A DNA stretch of 64,000 nt from Macrophomina tecta (taxonomy: Eukaryota; Ascomycota; Dothideomycetes; Botryosphaeriales; Botryosphaeriaceae). Each line of letters opens with the position of its first letter. Position 1 is the first letter of the stretch. The notes below the pieces were generated by a model. It worked only from the letters and a program-made list of their open reading frames with translations, did no database searches and was not told where the DNA came from. Below, piece by piece: positions 48,501 to 59,930 of this stretch. A program made the translations under genes and the position numbers. The DNA lies in the NCBI GenBank assembly GCA_024180945.1, contig JAKSGN010000002.1:310001-374000 (forward strand). Direction: 5' to 3'.

Positions 48501-48752
48501 TACGTCGGTACAGATCTGGGCAATGCGATCAGCGAAAATGTGCGCGGCGGGAATGCAGAAGAGCCCGTGCTGGCGGGGTACGGAGTGAGGGAATTGGGGG
48601 ATCCGCCGGCCGTGCCCACACGGCCCTGACTCTTTCTCTCTCCCTCTCTCCCTCTCTCTCTCTGTCTCTCGTCTTCTCTCTCGCGCACTCACCGAGCAGG
48701 ACAGCTCCTTCTCCAGGTCCAGCAGGGGAGCATTCAGCGGTGCTCCGGCCAT
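45513..48752 (-). CDS. RING - ZZ-like zinc finger - SH3 protein, putative E3 ubiquitin ligase
   Basis: Two exons (48752-48693, 48515-45513) join to 1020 aa. Exon 1 is only 20 codons and the RING is split by intron 1: LEKELSCS|ICTDVLYQPLTLL. The RING (about 18-72) continues CLHTFCGACLKEWF and YTCPSCRASV. A long Arg/Ser/Gln-rich stretch follows. Three Cys/His clusters of ZZ-like spacing occur near 526 (CSRCGKQHIEYSLHYNCRKC), 633 (FCDICLSFANGCYWKCDMC) and 731 (LCDICTYPIPPSHTRFHCQKC). Residues about 890-930 are Asn/Ser/Ala homopolymer-rich. The C-terminus (about 956-1020) is an SH3 domain with ALWSYWPQEGVLDELMF, NGDWFWGCYAGG and GLFPGNYV. Family roles are ubiquitination guided by SH3 binding to proline-rich partners; the targets cannot be read here. 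Intron 1 (177 nt) contains a purine-rich GA tract in the sense strand. Confidence 0.9.
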   Translation of the reverse strand: MAGAPLNAPLLDLEKELSCSVSARERRRETERERERGREKESGPCGHGRRIPQFPHSVPRQHGLFCIPAAHIFADRIAQICTDVLYQPLTLLDCLHTFCGACLKEWFSWQAQSATTNHPYTCPSCRASVRATQPNATVTTLLDMFLQANPGRGKSDQEKEDMRKIYKPGDNVLPKLRRRRHNEESEEELRMLEEVRQISLQEVGVSSGSDTVSPPSDARRRNRSRDREERRRRARDTSASRNAQSSAVRSRDTSPRPRRVVEHQSSLRSLLSVSDFDSQEMEEEIMRQIREDGLLDGIDLENIDASQEEEITERIAAAFRRRQRERERARLRARHDRSRSESNHSATRQQDGGDRPSRRPRPRAESATQEAVQQAAQAQPQPQAPAQPQSNSHSRPPVSRPHLFEAVNGGSREGSRTRSSSQDSNRSARRHNPRGLSIDSTRPAARSATDLSNRPQTTQEGAAVERQRPSQTDRRVTDPERPVRASDVALSRQQATSSAENSPRRALFTTETFSSPPLNTPAAVTEAHASLRQFPGPLSRHAVTSHPMPAPVRRHNSSDSGNMSAKPSSSGNSGPRPTYTEPSVSCSRCGKQHIEYSLHYNCRKCDAGNFNLCLRCYRQGSGCRHWFGFGHAAWARYERRAPPGGYPPGHEHPHILTGHRYTRPKKDPVSSGSGDAQLTEEDPSQRLQAGVFCDICLSFANGCYWKCDMCNEGAWGFCNDCVNQGRHCTHPLLPLQHRSSASTGNNSSAPPSPGLSSTGQPPITPKSASLIRGPGTHTIAGLLFRPLTFSTLCDICTYPIPPSHTRFHCQKCNAGNSDICTSCYHNLVTSGRISPENGHNGWRRCPRNHRMVVVGFEDRDAGQRRIVTRDLVGGLAMKDSGPGTIPIPPDSPVTQAPPPPDPAAAGTTSPVDAAAHAWRWRDTDGTIRKARMRTGLIRSNSAASTSSITRDNNNNSSNGNNAPSMNSTTTGNGNSNNSNASGAAAAAAAAAATSSSSSSQQVATVAAGLVMRKKFPPDGGVGLRAVALWSYWPQEGVLDELMFPKGAEIREAEDINGDWFWGCYAGGKGLFPGNYVRVL

Positions 48753-50687
48753 GGCGAGGCGAGCGCGCGGCCTGCGCGACTTGGGCGGCTTGCGCGTGGT
48801 GGTGGGAAAGCGAGCGGTTGTGCTGCCGGCAGCGGTAGTGGAGGGTGGTGTTCGTGGGCGCACGAAGCACACGCACAGTCAGCGGTGTAGCGCGCCATTC
48901 GCTGTCCGCTTGGCGGATTGGGGAAGATGGTCGATTCCGGAAGCTGGGCGGCCGTTCAAGCTCCACTTTGGCAGCGTTGCCGGCTCAGGCACATGATGAT
49001 CGCCGACGGGCGCTGAGCGCGGAGCAAGAAAAGCGCACACGAGCTCGGAGGGTCTTTGACGCTGGCAGAGTCGTCAGATGCGCTGGCGGCCTCTGTTTCA
49101 CGCCCGCAGCGGCGCGCGCCAGAGCTACCCGGCAGCCGCTCGCCCACCACTCATCACGCCGTGCTCGCCGCGAACTTCTCCCCCTCAAACGCATCCATCT
49201 CGCCCCTGCACGGTCCACGTCCCCGCCGACGGCGGACTGCCTATGGGACGTGTTCTCCTCCCGCCGCTTTTTGCTGGCTTTACCCTGGCTTCTTGCCGCC
49301 GCGCGAACCAAGACACCAGCGCCGTGGCAGCAGTCAAAGCATCTTCATGTTTGCTTAGCTCGACCATCGCCATCCAACTACTCCGGCCATGGCTCCACCG
49401 CCATTCAGATTTCGCCGGGACACGGCAATGTGGGCCTGCCAATGGCGTTTTCTCTTGCGGAACCATGGCCATTGGCCTCACCACACCCGCCACCCCCCTG
49501 TGTCTTGTATTCCAATGACCACTTCATGCAAACTTCCGTGTGGATGAACCAGGAAGGACCAGCACATCCACTCAAGCTGCTTGGAGGATTTCGCGACTCG
49601 GCCTCGGTATGTGACCGGATCTCTACCGCGAAACAATCACCTCCAAGCGGGCCAAGTACGCAAGAAATGCAAAGAGTTGATATCATCTCGTCATGATGGG
49701 CGGAGATGGGTGTCTATCTCAATAGTCAGCCGCTTATGTATATATATGCATGTATGTATGTATGTATGTATGTATGTATGTATATGGTGACGCCCGGATG
49801 ATGGAATTTCAAAGTACGTTAGACACCACCGGCCAACTAAGCTATCGAGCAGGCTTTTCAAGCAAGGTAGGCTGCTCATGGTCATGATATGATGTGAGTT
49901 CTGGATTAATAGAGACTTGCGCCGGACGAAACCAGCGAAATTATAATAGACGCCCATGCGATATGTTTTATCTATCGATTGCTGTGGTACGGTGACGAAA
50001 CTCAGGCTGGCATCCCCAGGTGTCAGACGCTACGATCACCGGTTCCCAACATCTCATAACTCGCCTCGGCCCAGCTTCTATATGTTATGATCTTTACTCA
50101 GGCTGTCCGGTGAATATTGAAACTCTTCAATTCTGAAATAAGTGGAAGTTCTGAATATGAAGATGTGTGTTGAGACTCCGTCGCTTGCATGGATCCGATG
50201 CTAATTTTTCCCACGTTACCACTTCTGCTAGAAGAGTTTATAAAGCAATCATATAGACAGAGGAGGTATGGCATCACGAGCACTGGGTGGTGATGCGCAG
50301 CCCGAAGCGCTGCTCCTCATGACTGGAATTATTCGAAACGATAAAATTTCCACAGCCTATGAATTATGGCCATTAGAACCACGCTGGCATTCTCATCGGA
50401 CAATAAGACAACCCACAGTAGTTTGTCCTTACAGAGAATCGTGCTAAACGGTCCGAATACATTCGCTAAGAAGAGAACGAAAGTAGCCAGTGAGGATATT
50501 TATGCTCTTCGCCCATAACAAGGAAATAAAATCCCGTGGTATCATCCCACTCGCCGACCCAGCCATGTGCGCCGTAAAACGTCCAACCGTCATGTGCAAT
50601 ACGGGAAGGCATTGCAATGCCTCTTTGAAGTAAGAAGAAAGGACCAAGGGAGAATCAAAAGTGAAGAGTGACGAAAACCCATCGCTC
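48753..50687. other. Intergenic: RING-ZZ-SH3 promoter and amidase 3' region
   Basis: Left half is GC-rich with overlapping chance ORFs (48845-49696). The right half (49700-50680) is AT-richer and has no ORF above 85 codons. A tetranucleotide repeat lies at 49751-49784. Confidence 0.45.
49751..49784. repeat. (TGTA)n tetranucleotide repeat
   Basis: About eight tandem TGTA units in intergenic DNA. Confidence 0.93.
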
Positions 50688-52816
50688 TCAAGACACCGCA
50701 AACAGCGGCTTTACCTCCCCACCCTCCTCGCCCTCACGGATCTTCCTCCTCGCAAAAGCCCCTTGCGCCTCATCTCCCAGGCCCCTGAACGCCTTCCGCC
50801 CATTTGTCTTCAGAATCTCATACACCGTCTCCATACTCAAACTATATCCGCTCTTTCGCCACCGTGCGTTCAGCCAATTCGTCAGTGCGTCGCTGCTCTG
50901 CCTGAAGTCACGCGTGTCCCACTCCTTGAGGATGACCTTGATGACGGGCCCGTCAGGTGGCAGCATCTCCTCAGGCTTGGGGAAGGGAACCGAATCGAGC
51001 GGCAGCGGCTTGGGGCGGTCCGGGAAGACGGTTTCCCAGGCTGTCATGAAGTGCAGGAGCTTGTGCTCGTGGTGAGCGCGGGCAGTCAGGGCGATGCCAA
51101 ACGGACGGCCGTTGCTGCGAAGGGCGCCGAGGGGGACGACGGCGATAGGATAGCCTTGAGGAGAGTGGTTAGTATGTCCATTTGCCATAGATCGTTCTGG
51201 ATTGTATGGGAAACTTACCGGCTGCGGCCGCCAGCTCGCACAATGCGCTGTCCCCGGGCGCAGCCAGCACGTCTATGCCGTAGTAGTCCAACACCAGGTC
51301 AATTCCCTCCTTGCCACCTAGCCGTCGTAGTACCGCCAGATGGTCTTTTGCAATACCGTCCGGCGTGTTCTCGCCGAGCACGCCAATCAGGTCATCTTGG
51401 TCCGGGCAAGTCTTTGGTAGTTCGATGTCCGGGTGTTCAGCATTGAACTCGATGAGTCCGGCTAATGACCTCACTCGGCTCTCCTCCATGTTTGCAAAGA
51501 ATTCCGCGATGATCTGTTTGAACTCCTTGTCTGCGTTGCGAACCAGTTAGCAAAGGTTGTTGGGACTAGACAACCGAGTCCGAAGAGAACTTACAAGCCA
51601 CGATCTCAAAGCTACTCATCGGGCCACTGTTTCTAAAGAGCTGAGGAGAAGGCGCCTGAACCGGATACGAGACCACAGCCCCGTGGTCTCTTATCTTGTG
51701 TATTGCCATTTCGTACATGTTCATCTGCAACCGCGAGCTTTAGTCAGCCAGTGCCTCGACCCCCTGAATCCGGCGCAAAGGGAGACCCAGTCTCCCCCAA
51801 TATCTGAAAAGTAGCCATGCCATAGAAGAAAAACAATCGCGTACCATATACTTCTCCGCATCCGCATTCAACCTCGAAAAGTCCTTCCCCACCTTCCAAA
51901 TCGCCGGATCCACGAACCCACACCGCAGCCCCGACCACTGACTCCGCACCTGGAACAGCCGATACCGCAGCGGGGTTGTCTCGAGCTCCTTGCCGACCGG
52001 TTCCATCATCGCGTCCATCAGGTAGGTCAGATCGCTCGCGCTCTTCGCCATGCCGCCGACCGCATCGAAGCTCCTGCTCAGCACGAACACGCCATCCGTC
52101 GGCACCTCACCGACCGTCGGCTTGAGCGCGTACAGCGCGGCGCGATTGGCCGGCGTGATCAGGCTGCCCACGGTATCCGTCCCCACGGCGAGGGGCGCGA
52201 AGCCGGCGGCGACGGCGACAGCGGACCCGGCAGAACTTCCGCCGGGTGCAGTGTGGTCCCAGATCAGACAGCCCTTCTCGAGCCGTCTTGCGACGAAAGG
52301 GGACTGGGTCTGGCCGCCGACGGCGCTCCAGCCGGGCATCATCTCGGGGCTCTTGAGGCCGCAGAGCTCGGAGAGGTTGGCCTTGCCGAGCACGATCAGG
52401 CCCTTGGCAGTCAGGCGCTCGACGACGGTGGCAGGCTTGCGGGGCCGGGCGCCGACGAAGGCGTAGGAGCCGACGGTGGTGTCGAGCTGGTGGACGAGCG
52501 CATCGGTGGCTATGTTGTCCTTGACCACGACGGGCAGCCCGTGCAGCGGACCGCGCACCTTGCCTGCACGCTGCTCGTCATCCAGCCGCCGGGCGATGGC
52601 GAAGAGGTGGTAGCGCGGCGCCGTGGAGATGATGGCGCGCAGCTGCCGGCCCTTGCGGTTGTGCCGCTCGATCTGCGCGAGGTAAATGTCGACCAGCTCC
52701 ACCGACGTCAGGTTTCCGGCACGCAGCAGGCGCGAGAGTGAAGTCGCCGAAGCCGTCAGCGTATCGAAGGGAAATTCGCTGTCCATGGTGCTGGTTCGGG
52801 AGAGGCTTTGAGGCAT
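50688..52816 (-). CDS. Amidase (amidase-signature family)
   Basis: Four exons (52816-51845, 51724-51595, 51530-51219, 51154-50688) join to 626 aa. The Ser-cisSer-Lys triad is present: Lys in GLPVVVKDNIATD and the serines in PGGSSAGSAVAVAAGFAPLA with VGTDTVGS. The C-terminal part carries GYPIAVVPLG and RPFGIALTARAHHEHKLLHF, typical of fungal cytosolic amidases annotated as GatA-like. They hydrolyse amides to acid plus ammonia; the substrate is unknown. No signal peptide is visible. Two Met codons are possible (MPQSLSRTST and MDSEFPFDTL ten residues later). Intron 1 (120 nt) keeps the frame open for 34 codons before a stop, so a retained-intron product would be truncated after the signature. 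Introns 2 and 3 are 64 nt each, with a clear ACTAAC branch point in the last. Confidence 0.9.
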
Positions 52817-55386
52817 TGTTTTGGACTGGTGGGGGGTTCCCGGTGTTCAGGTGGACTGCTATGCTCTTGTACTCAAATGGGATGCGGTTGCTAAGGCGGT
52901 ATTTGCGGGTCCTGCAGCGAGGAGGGAGTGATGTCCCATCAATCAGTTGGACTCTGTTGGTGGTAAGAAGTCGTCCCAGAAATCATCGCGACCCTCGTCT
53001 TCGCGCTATGCGAATTGACTTGGTCGAGCGGACAGACGGCCGACAGAGCAAGGGGAGAGCGACGAAGATCGGGCGAGGGATGACAAGTAATAATGGGATA
53101 AGACTGGGGCTTAAGAAGATCGTGGAGCGAGGGAAGAAAAAGGAACGGATCTACGAGGCCTCAGGCACTCAAGATGCGATGATATATGTATAATTCAGGC
53201 CCACTCAGGTCCCCATCACCCCAGGCTGAGGCGATAGGCCCGAAGAGGGACGGACGGCGTATATATGCACCTTAGCAGATGGTCGCATATGCTGGAATGG
53301 AGGTCTACAGATGGCCAATGGGGCTGGACGGGCGAGAGCGGCGGCGGACGGGTATGCCCTTGGAACAGACCGGAAGGCGTTTGCGGCGGATTTGAGGAAA
53401 GGTCTTGGCACATGTTCACAGGCTCCACTGGCAGGACGCCCACGAGACACAGGCACAGGCACACATGGTCGAGGGAGCTATGGCCGCGTGCCGCAGGGCC
53501 GGCCGAGTGAGCGAGCGGTTGGCTGGCCAGCTCCGTCTGAGTGGCGCGCGTCGGGCTGGCCCAGAGCGGTTGCTCCGGGCTCTGAAACCTGGGGGCGGCG
53601 GCAATCCATGTTGTCGTCTGCAGCTGCGGGAGTTGTTGTCTGTGTGGTTGACGGGGGTGCTGTTGGCCGCGGAGACCCTGCTAATGCTGACCCCTGCTGT
53701 TATATCTCGTGCATGGAAGCGAGGAAAGAGCGCGCAACGGCCGCAGCTGCCCCGAGCGGACTAGCCACCATATGAGCGCCCTCTGCGAGCCTCTTCATTC
53801 CGCCATACGAGTGCGAACACTAGGCCCCGCGGCCCGCCGACGAGAACAGCCTGCATAACGAGGGCCAGAGCCGTGTCCTGCTGATCCACGCTGGCGGTTC
53901 GGCACCGCATCCCTGCGGCCTGCCCGCCGTCCCGTCTGTCTCTTTGGAACGACGGCTATGCCCGCTGCGAGTCTGTTACGGAATGGGGCAGCATCGCCGA
54001 TCGGCCTTGGGCATTGGAAGAGAAGATAAAACCGGGGGCATCGAGGCTGTATTAACCAGCGTCAGCCTTGTCACGCACATATCGGAGTCGCGGCTGCGCC
54101 AGAACGACGGGAGGAGTGTGCGGGTTGGCAGCAGCTGCTGAGGCGCTGATAGGCGAGTCCGCAGTCCAGAAGACGCCATAAGCTCATACTGTGCGCGTCC
54201 AACTCCGTGCGCGCTGCTGTTGCCCGGCTCGACAGCCTGCACGGAGCTGATCATCATTAAGTGATCGCGATTGCTGCGCCGCGAAGACCCGGAAAAAGCA
54301 AGCACCAAGAACAAGAAGACTGGTTAGCATGGTTCGACGCATTTCTGGCCATCACCCGTTCGCAGATACTTACCTTTGCGAGCTACCGTCGTACAGAAGA
54401 AGTTCCTAGCTGCCCCTGCGACCGCCATCATCCAAGCGTCGACATCCGCTCGTAATGCGCTTCTCTAGCCCAAACGGTTTGGTAGCACACAGCAAGGATG
54501 CTGCAGAGCCAAACGGCGACAAGAAGAGCTATTGAGGAGCTAGACGTATAGGAATATGCAGCTGGGAAGTACCATGAGCCTGGGCGGGCCCGAGGAAACC
54601 GGGCATGCCAGTAGGGCTACTTTAGAGTTTGACAGTAGAGCATTCAGCCGCCGTCTTCTCCAAGAGCGTTCTCGACATGCTTGCTCTTGATACGTCTGCC
54701 GCAGGTGCTTCATCTAACATGAGTCGTGCTTTGGGCACCAGGCGCCACACAAGCCTCGACTGCATCGCCCTCGTGGTCGAAGCTTTCGAGAGCATCAGCC
54801 TTGTGCTACCTGACTTTACCGTACCGAAGAAGCTCTTGCTCGGTTCCGATATATTGCTTCCGACAGCGCCCTGCGCTTCAGCCTTGTCAGTCCTGGCCTT
54901 CCTTTTCCCCTGAAGAGTTCATGTTCCGAGCATGAAGCAGACAAGAGGGGGCCATCCGAGGAACCCTAAAGTAACCGTCGCGCATCGGAGACACGGGTCC
55001 CTGCATACAATGCGCAGCTGCAAAGTCGGCACGTCTGCTGCATAAGCGCTCGGTCGTGGAATCCTTCTGGAATACATCTTCTGTCCGGTAGCGAGCGGGC
55101 ATTGGAAGTGCAGGAGACCATCTGCGGGCGTCAGATATGGGAAAAGACGTTACGCAATTGAAAAATGGGATATTCGACTTCGACAAATCATCATGGAACA
55201 AACGATGCACAAAGGCAGCCCTCACACCTCTAAATGACGCCGGTATTATCTAAGTGAAATGAGCACTCTCCGTCTAGTCGTATTGGCAGGTAGGAAATAA
55301 GAACTAGAAAGCCCTGCATGGAAGCATCTGCACGTCCTGTTGCACAAAGTCAAGTCATCCCTCGGCCGAATTCTAGCAGCGGGATT
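52817..55386. other. Intergenic, 2.6 kb
   Basis: Amidase promoter at the left, ICMT 3' region at the right. The stretch 53.2-53.9 kb is GC-rich with overlapping ORFs in several frames and no domain. I see no RNA gene, repeat or protein remnant. Confidence 0.45.
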
Positions 55387-56404
55387 CTACGGAATGAACG
55401 GGATAGCCACTGTCGTCCTGGCGCGGTATTTGCGATACTCGTCTCCGAAAAAATTGATCAGGAACTTCTCCTCGTCTGCATCATGCTACTGTCAGAGAAC
55501 GTGTGATGCTTCAAACGTGCAAATTGCTTCGCGGAAGTAAAAGACCACACTTACGCATTATGCGATGGCTGAAGAAACGCCACAGAACAGCTGCATATAT
55601 GGCAAAGCATACGGCGTTTCCCAGCATAAGCTGTGTTCCCAATCCCCACCAGAAGAATCCAAAGTAGCTCGGGTGTCGCAACCATGCATAGATCCCGTCC
55701 GTCACAAGCTCATGGCCGGAGTTCTTCTTGCTCTGCACCATGTGATTGAAGTTCGTGCCTGCTTGAGCCATAGCTACACTCCGTACCGTCTGGCCCAGCG
55801 CGATGAGCGCAATACCCAGTACTGTTGTCAGACCAGCCGTAGTAACTTTGCTATGCCAGTCCGCGAAGAAATAGCGCGTGACGAGATGCTCGAGCATAGC
55901 TGCTGAGTGAGCCATCTGGTATTCCTTGCCGTTGCTGAACAAGAAGCTCGCAGTCTTCGCCGAGGGTGTGTTGTAGCGTGCAGTCGTCCAGAACTCGAGG
56001 AAGTGGAACAGAGCCAGTACCGTCACGAAGAAGGGTGCACGCCACACCGGGTTGTGCGAGACGGCGTTCAGGTACAGCGCGGCGGCCAGACTGAGACCGA
56101 GGGCCTGCCCCAGGGCGAAGGACCGGAAGCCGATGCCGGACAGCGACCGCGGCTGGCCCGGGAGCAACTCCCTATCGGATACAGGGAAGCTGGGACGGTG
56201 AGAATTCTGCGATGTGGTCGGAGTGCGTACGTCCTTCAGGTCGCGCAGACGGATCTCGTGGTCGACTTCGGGGGTCCATTCGCCGCGGCTCTCCGGGCGG
56301 TTGACGGGCCAGGATATGGGCGGGTCAGGGTCCGCGTTGTGAGGGCTGGTGTTCGCGCTTCGTGCGGCAGAGCCGTTTGCGGCGCCGTTAGGGGTGGCAG
56401 ACAT
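55387..56404 (-). CDS. ste14: Protein-S-isoprenylcysteine O-methyltransferase (ICMT)
   Basis: Two exons (56404-55555, 55475-55387) join to 312 aa. After a disordered N-terminus (about 1-95), several membrane helices follow (FALGQALGLSLAAALYLNA, APFFVTVLALFHFLEFWTTA). The catalytic core is LVTDGIYAWLRHPSYFGFFWWG, the conserved SAM/substrate region of ICMT, then RFFSHRIMHEEKFLINFFGD and RTTVAIPFIP at the end, a hallmark C-terminus restored only by splicing out the 79-nt intron. ICMT methylates the prenylated C-terminal Cys of CaaX proteins (Ras, Rho, a-factor-type pheromone) in the ER membrane. It starts 405 bp from the divergent acetyltransferase gene. Length is somewhat above yeast Ste14 because of the N-terminal extension. 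Confidence 0.93.
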
Positions 56405-56809
56405 GATCTCGCGGGCTGGAGCGGGAGCGGTGGTGAGTGGAGGAATTTTTTGGCGGCTGAGATGGTCGCTGGCACGGTCTCAGGCTTCAAGGCGGAGGAA
56501 GAGGCATAGCGAGCGAGCGACAAGGCGAGAACTATGGGGTTATCGGGTGCTACCAACAGCAGGCCGGGGACAATAGCAGCGTGTCGGGGATCAGAAGGAC
56601 GACAGCACAAAGCCACACGAGCCGATGACGAAGGCCGCAAGCAGAGCCAGGGCCCCTCGGCCCCAGCCGGGCGGTGAACAGCCTGACAGCGACCGCCCAC
56701 TTGACTCGCTGTCGATCACTCAGCCTTACTCGCCCTCCACAACACTCCACCCTCCACACCTCAACCCGGCAGCCATCTTTTCGGCGCACATCCAGCTATC
56801 GCCGCCGCC
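56405..56809. promoter_or_regulatory. Shared divergent promoter, ICMT / hexapeptide acetyltransferase
   Basis: A 405-bp region between two head-to-head start codons. The right half is C-rich with CT-rich stretches typical of fungal leaders. No TATA box is obvious in either direction. Confidence 0.5.
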
Positions 56810-57846
56810 ATGTCAATCCAGGTCGATGAAGCCGAAAATAAGCGCAAGATGGCTCGTGGCGAGCTCTACCACGCCTTCAGCCCCGAGCTCACCGCGGCCC
56901 GGACACGGTGTCAGCACGCCTGTAAACGCTATACCAACGCTGGCGAGGTTCCGCGCAGACGCTTGGTCGAGCTGTGGAGGGAGTAAGTAGCCAAGCTCTG
57001 TACGCCGACCTGCCACTGTCGCCTGCCACTGTCGCCTGCCACTGCAACCTCTCCCATGATAGCCCCGCCGTTAATCCGTCCCTCTCCCGCAGCGTCGTCG
57101 GTGACACCACGCCCTTACCCCCACCAGCTTCTACGCCCGAGGAGGACGACAAACTGTTTGAAGATGATCCTTGGGTCGAAGGCCCCATCCACATTGACTA
57201 CGGCACGAATGTCAAGTTGGGCAGCAACGTCTACATCAACTTCAATTGCACAATCCTAGACACCTGCCTAGTGACCATTGGCTCGCGCACCCTTGTCGGC
57301 CCCAACGTTTCTTTCTATTCAGGAACCCATCCGCTTGACCCTCTCATTCGCAATGGCACGCGTGGTCCAGAGCTCGGCAAAGAAATTCACGTGGAAGAGG
57401 ACTGCTGGATTGGTGGCAACGCCACCATCCTACCCGGCGTAACGATAGGTCGCGGTTCAACCGTCGGCGCCGGGAGTGTCGTGACAAAGGACGTCCCACC
57501 CTTTCACGTCGTCGCTGGCAACCCTGCGCGTATCATCAAGAAAATAGAAACACTCGCAGATCCTGAGCAAGCTGCTGCCGCCGCTCGGCCTACGAAGGAC
57601 TCAAGTAGCCCCAGTGGACGTGGAGGCGTAATGACTGCGCAGGACGCTCTTCGGGGCATGATGGCAGGCAAAAGCCAAGACTCGCAAACACAAGGCGCCG
57701 AAGTGGCAATGAAGGAGCAGGTTGAAGAGGAAGAGAAGAGAAATCCTGCGGAAGAGGAGAAGTTCTGGCGCGCCTTTGCCGCGAGCGAACGGGGTGCTGC
57801 TGAAGGCGGCGCATATGGAACAAAGAGGAAGGCTAATGGTGCATAG
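56810..57846 (+). CDS. Maltose/galactoside-type O-acetyltransferase, hexapeptide repeat
   Basis: Two exons (56810-56982, 57093-57846) join to 308 aa. The N-terminal Mac domain reads KRKMARGELYHAFSPELTAA, then WRDVVGDTTPLPPP. The left-handed beta-helix is marked by IDYGTNVKLGSNVYINFNC, FYSGTHPLDP (catalytic His), CWIGGNATILPGVTIGRG and VGAGSVVTKDVPPFHVVAGN. This family transfers acetyl from acetyl-CoA to sugars such as maltose, glucose or galactosides. A C-terminal extension of about 100 residues (from about 205), rich in Ala, Glu, Gln and Lys with EQVEEEEKRNPAEEEKFWRA, is likely helical and is not part of the enzyme fold. The 110-nt intron contains three near-repeats of CTGCCACTGTCGC. The acceptor choice gives the conserved RDVVGDTTPL. 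Confidence 0.92.
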
Positions 57847-59930
57847 TCCGGCTGTAGCAAAAGGAGGATACAATTTGAGACAGTCTTGTTGGATCAGGAT
57901 GAGACGACGTCAAATTATCGCGCTTGGGGAAGCTGTACAGACGTTGGGTCTCCCGGATGCTTCTTGCCCTAATTGTATGTCGTTGGCCAGAACCCTCCAG
58001 CTTGCTACAGGACATAACAAGAGATATCAGTCATTGCCGCTCCGTGAGTCTTCGCAGCTTAAACTGCCAGGCTCTTGCTTGGCCAGCAGTTGTTTATTTG
58101 ATTCGGGGTAATAAGGCTTTGGCACCTCTTTCCTCTATAATCTAGCCTAGTATGAGTGATTTCTGCTGCGCGACATTGCCGAACCTCCGAGAATCAGCGA
58201 CAGAACCGTTTTGTGATTGTGTTGGGTTTAAATCAGTCGTCCCAAAGAACACTTAGTAAGTCATTCTAGACTGGTACGACCCCCCTTTTGTCTTCATGCT
58301 CTCCCGCGGCAGGGCAATAGGGACGACTAGCCATGTCATGCCTCTTCAACTTAGCGGTTGAGATTAAGGCTCGGCTCGAGTCTGGGCGTTACGGTTGTTG
58401 GTTGCCTTGACGCAACGCGTGCGCCGTTCCAAGACATGCGCTACTCCACTGTTAGCCGCATATCAGATTACTCCTGCTCTTATTGCAACATTGTCCTTGA
58501 GGCTATCATCTGTACATTACTGTTGTTGGCCCGAATGGCAGTTCCTCTCGAACGTGATTCGTCCAAGTTAGTAATTACATCTGCAGGTATACCTCACCCA
58601 AACTGGGACAGTAATACCGGTTCATATCCGGCGCATTTCAAGGTCGAAATCGATCAGCTGATGGGAATGATGCGCCTTTCATACGTGTACCAGCCTTCTC
58701 ATAATTTGCTGGCCTGGGCTTTCCATAATACCGAGTAGCCCATTGGCTGGAGCACCATCCCCGGCACGGCTACGCAACGCCCCGGTTTGCAAAGGAGGCG
58801 TGGCATCCCCTTTGGGCTGCATTTGACGTCACATTTCCCCTACGCTTGCCGCAAGAAGCAATGCAGCTTGTGTCTCCACATCTGAGGGCATCCCCGCAGC
58901 CGTGCGGAGTATCGGGTCATTTGATCGTCCATCTAAATCCGACTGACGTTCAGCCGCGCGATCAACGTCCCACCCCTTGGCGGCTCTATTCGTCCACGCT
59001 GCACGGTGAGCGCTAAATCCGATGGCACTCTCTTCTCGGAAAATGCAGGCCTGATACCACCGCGAGACGCTCTCCGAGACGACAGGACAATTTGTTGACC
59101 CCGCATACGGGATCATTAGCCTCGTCAGCCACAAGTGTTCCCGTCTCCGCACTCCTCAACGCCGGAATTATCGAGTCCGTCCAGGTAATTCTGGCAGCTG
59201 CTTCGATATTCCGCATCAACAGCGCTGGAAGATACCATCATTGTGGTGGGGATGCTGAGGCTCGAAAGATGCACAAATTCCCCAATGCGGCTAGCGTTTC
59301 TTAGTCAGACGGAGACAGGTACGTACACACTGGCAGCTCGTGCAACGGATCTTCAGTGAATTTAGCGCCAGATAAGACGCACTGTTTACTGACTGGGCCA
59401 CGGTTTCGGCCCCTAGATATGAATTCCGTCAGCTGATATGTGTCGGTGCTGACGCCAGCTCCCACGGACGTTCGCGGCTGTTCTGGCGACTGACTACTGA
59501 CAAGCTTTAGAGTTGCACTAGTATCCGGATCCTGATTTGATGCCCGTCACACAACTGCCGCTCACTGCCGGCACATAAGGCTAAATCCGACAAATCCGCT
59601 GCGATGAATCTGGAGTAGGAGCATGCTTGAGGTAAAAAGTGTCTATTCTTGGGCTCTGGGGAAGTGTGCCGTCAGCCCCCGACGAATCTGGTGGCGGGAT
59701 GGAGGAAGGAGTCAGTCGATAGATGATGTGCAATCCCCCGCAAACTTTCGGATTAATGTCAGCATATCGAGTCCATGTGGCTTTAATCGCACAGTGGCCA
59801 GGGCATTCTTTACGCTTTTTCCGATCATTCCACATACGTCGGCGTAGTTATAAGAGAAGAAGATTCAACATCTTCTCAGTAGACTCGCCACCTTAGCTCG
59901 CACGAACTCTCTTCCCAACCGAGGATCGTT
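57847..59930. other. Intergenic, 2.1 kb
   Basis: Between two plus-strand genes. Only short ORFs; a minus-strand frame at 59013-59219 (AAARITWTDSIIPALRSAET) looks mildly protein-like but has no partner exon or domain. The right end is the P450 promoter. Confidence 0.45.
59849..59854 (+). promoter_or_regulatory. TATA-like box of the P450 gene
   Basis: TATAAG lies 82 bp before the P450 start codon and is followed by an A/G- and CT-rich leader. Spacing is reasonable for a fungal TATA promoter. Confidence 0.45.
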
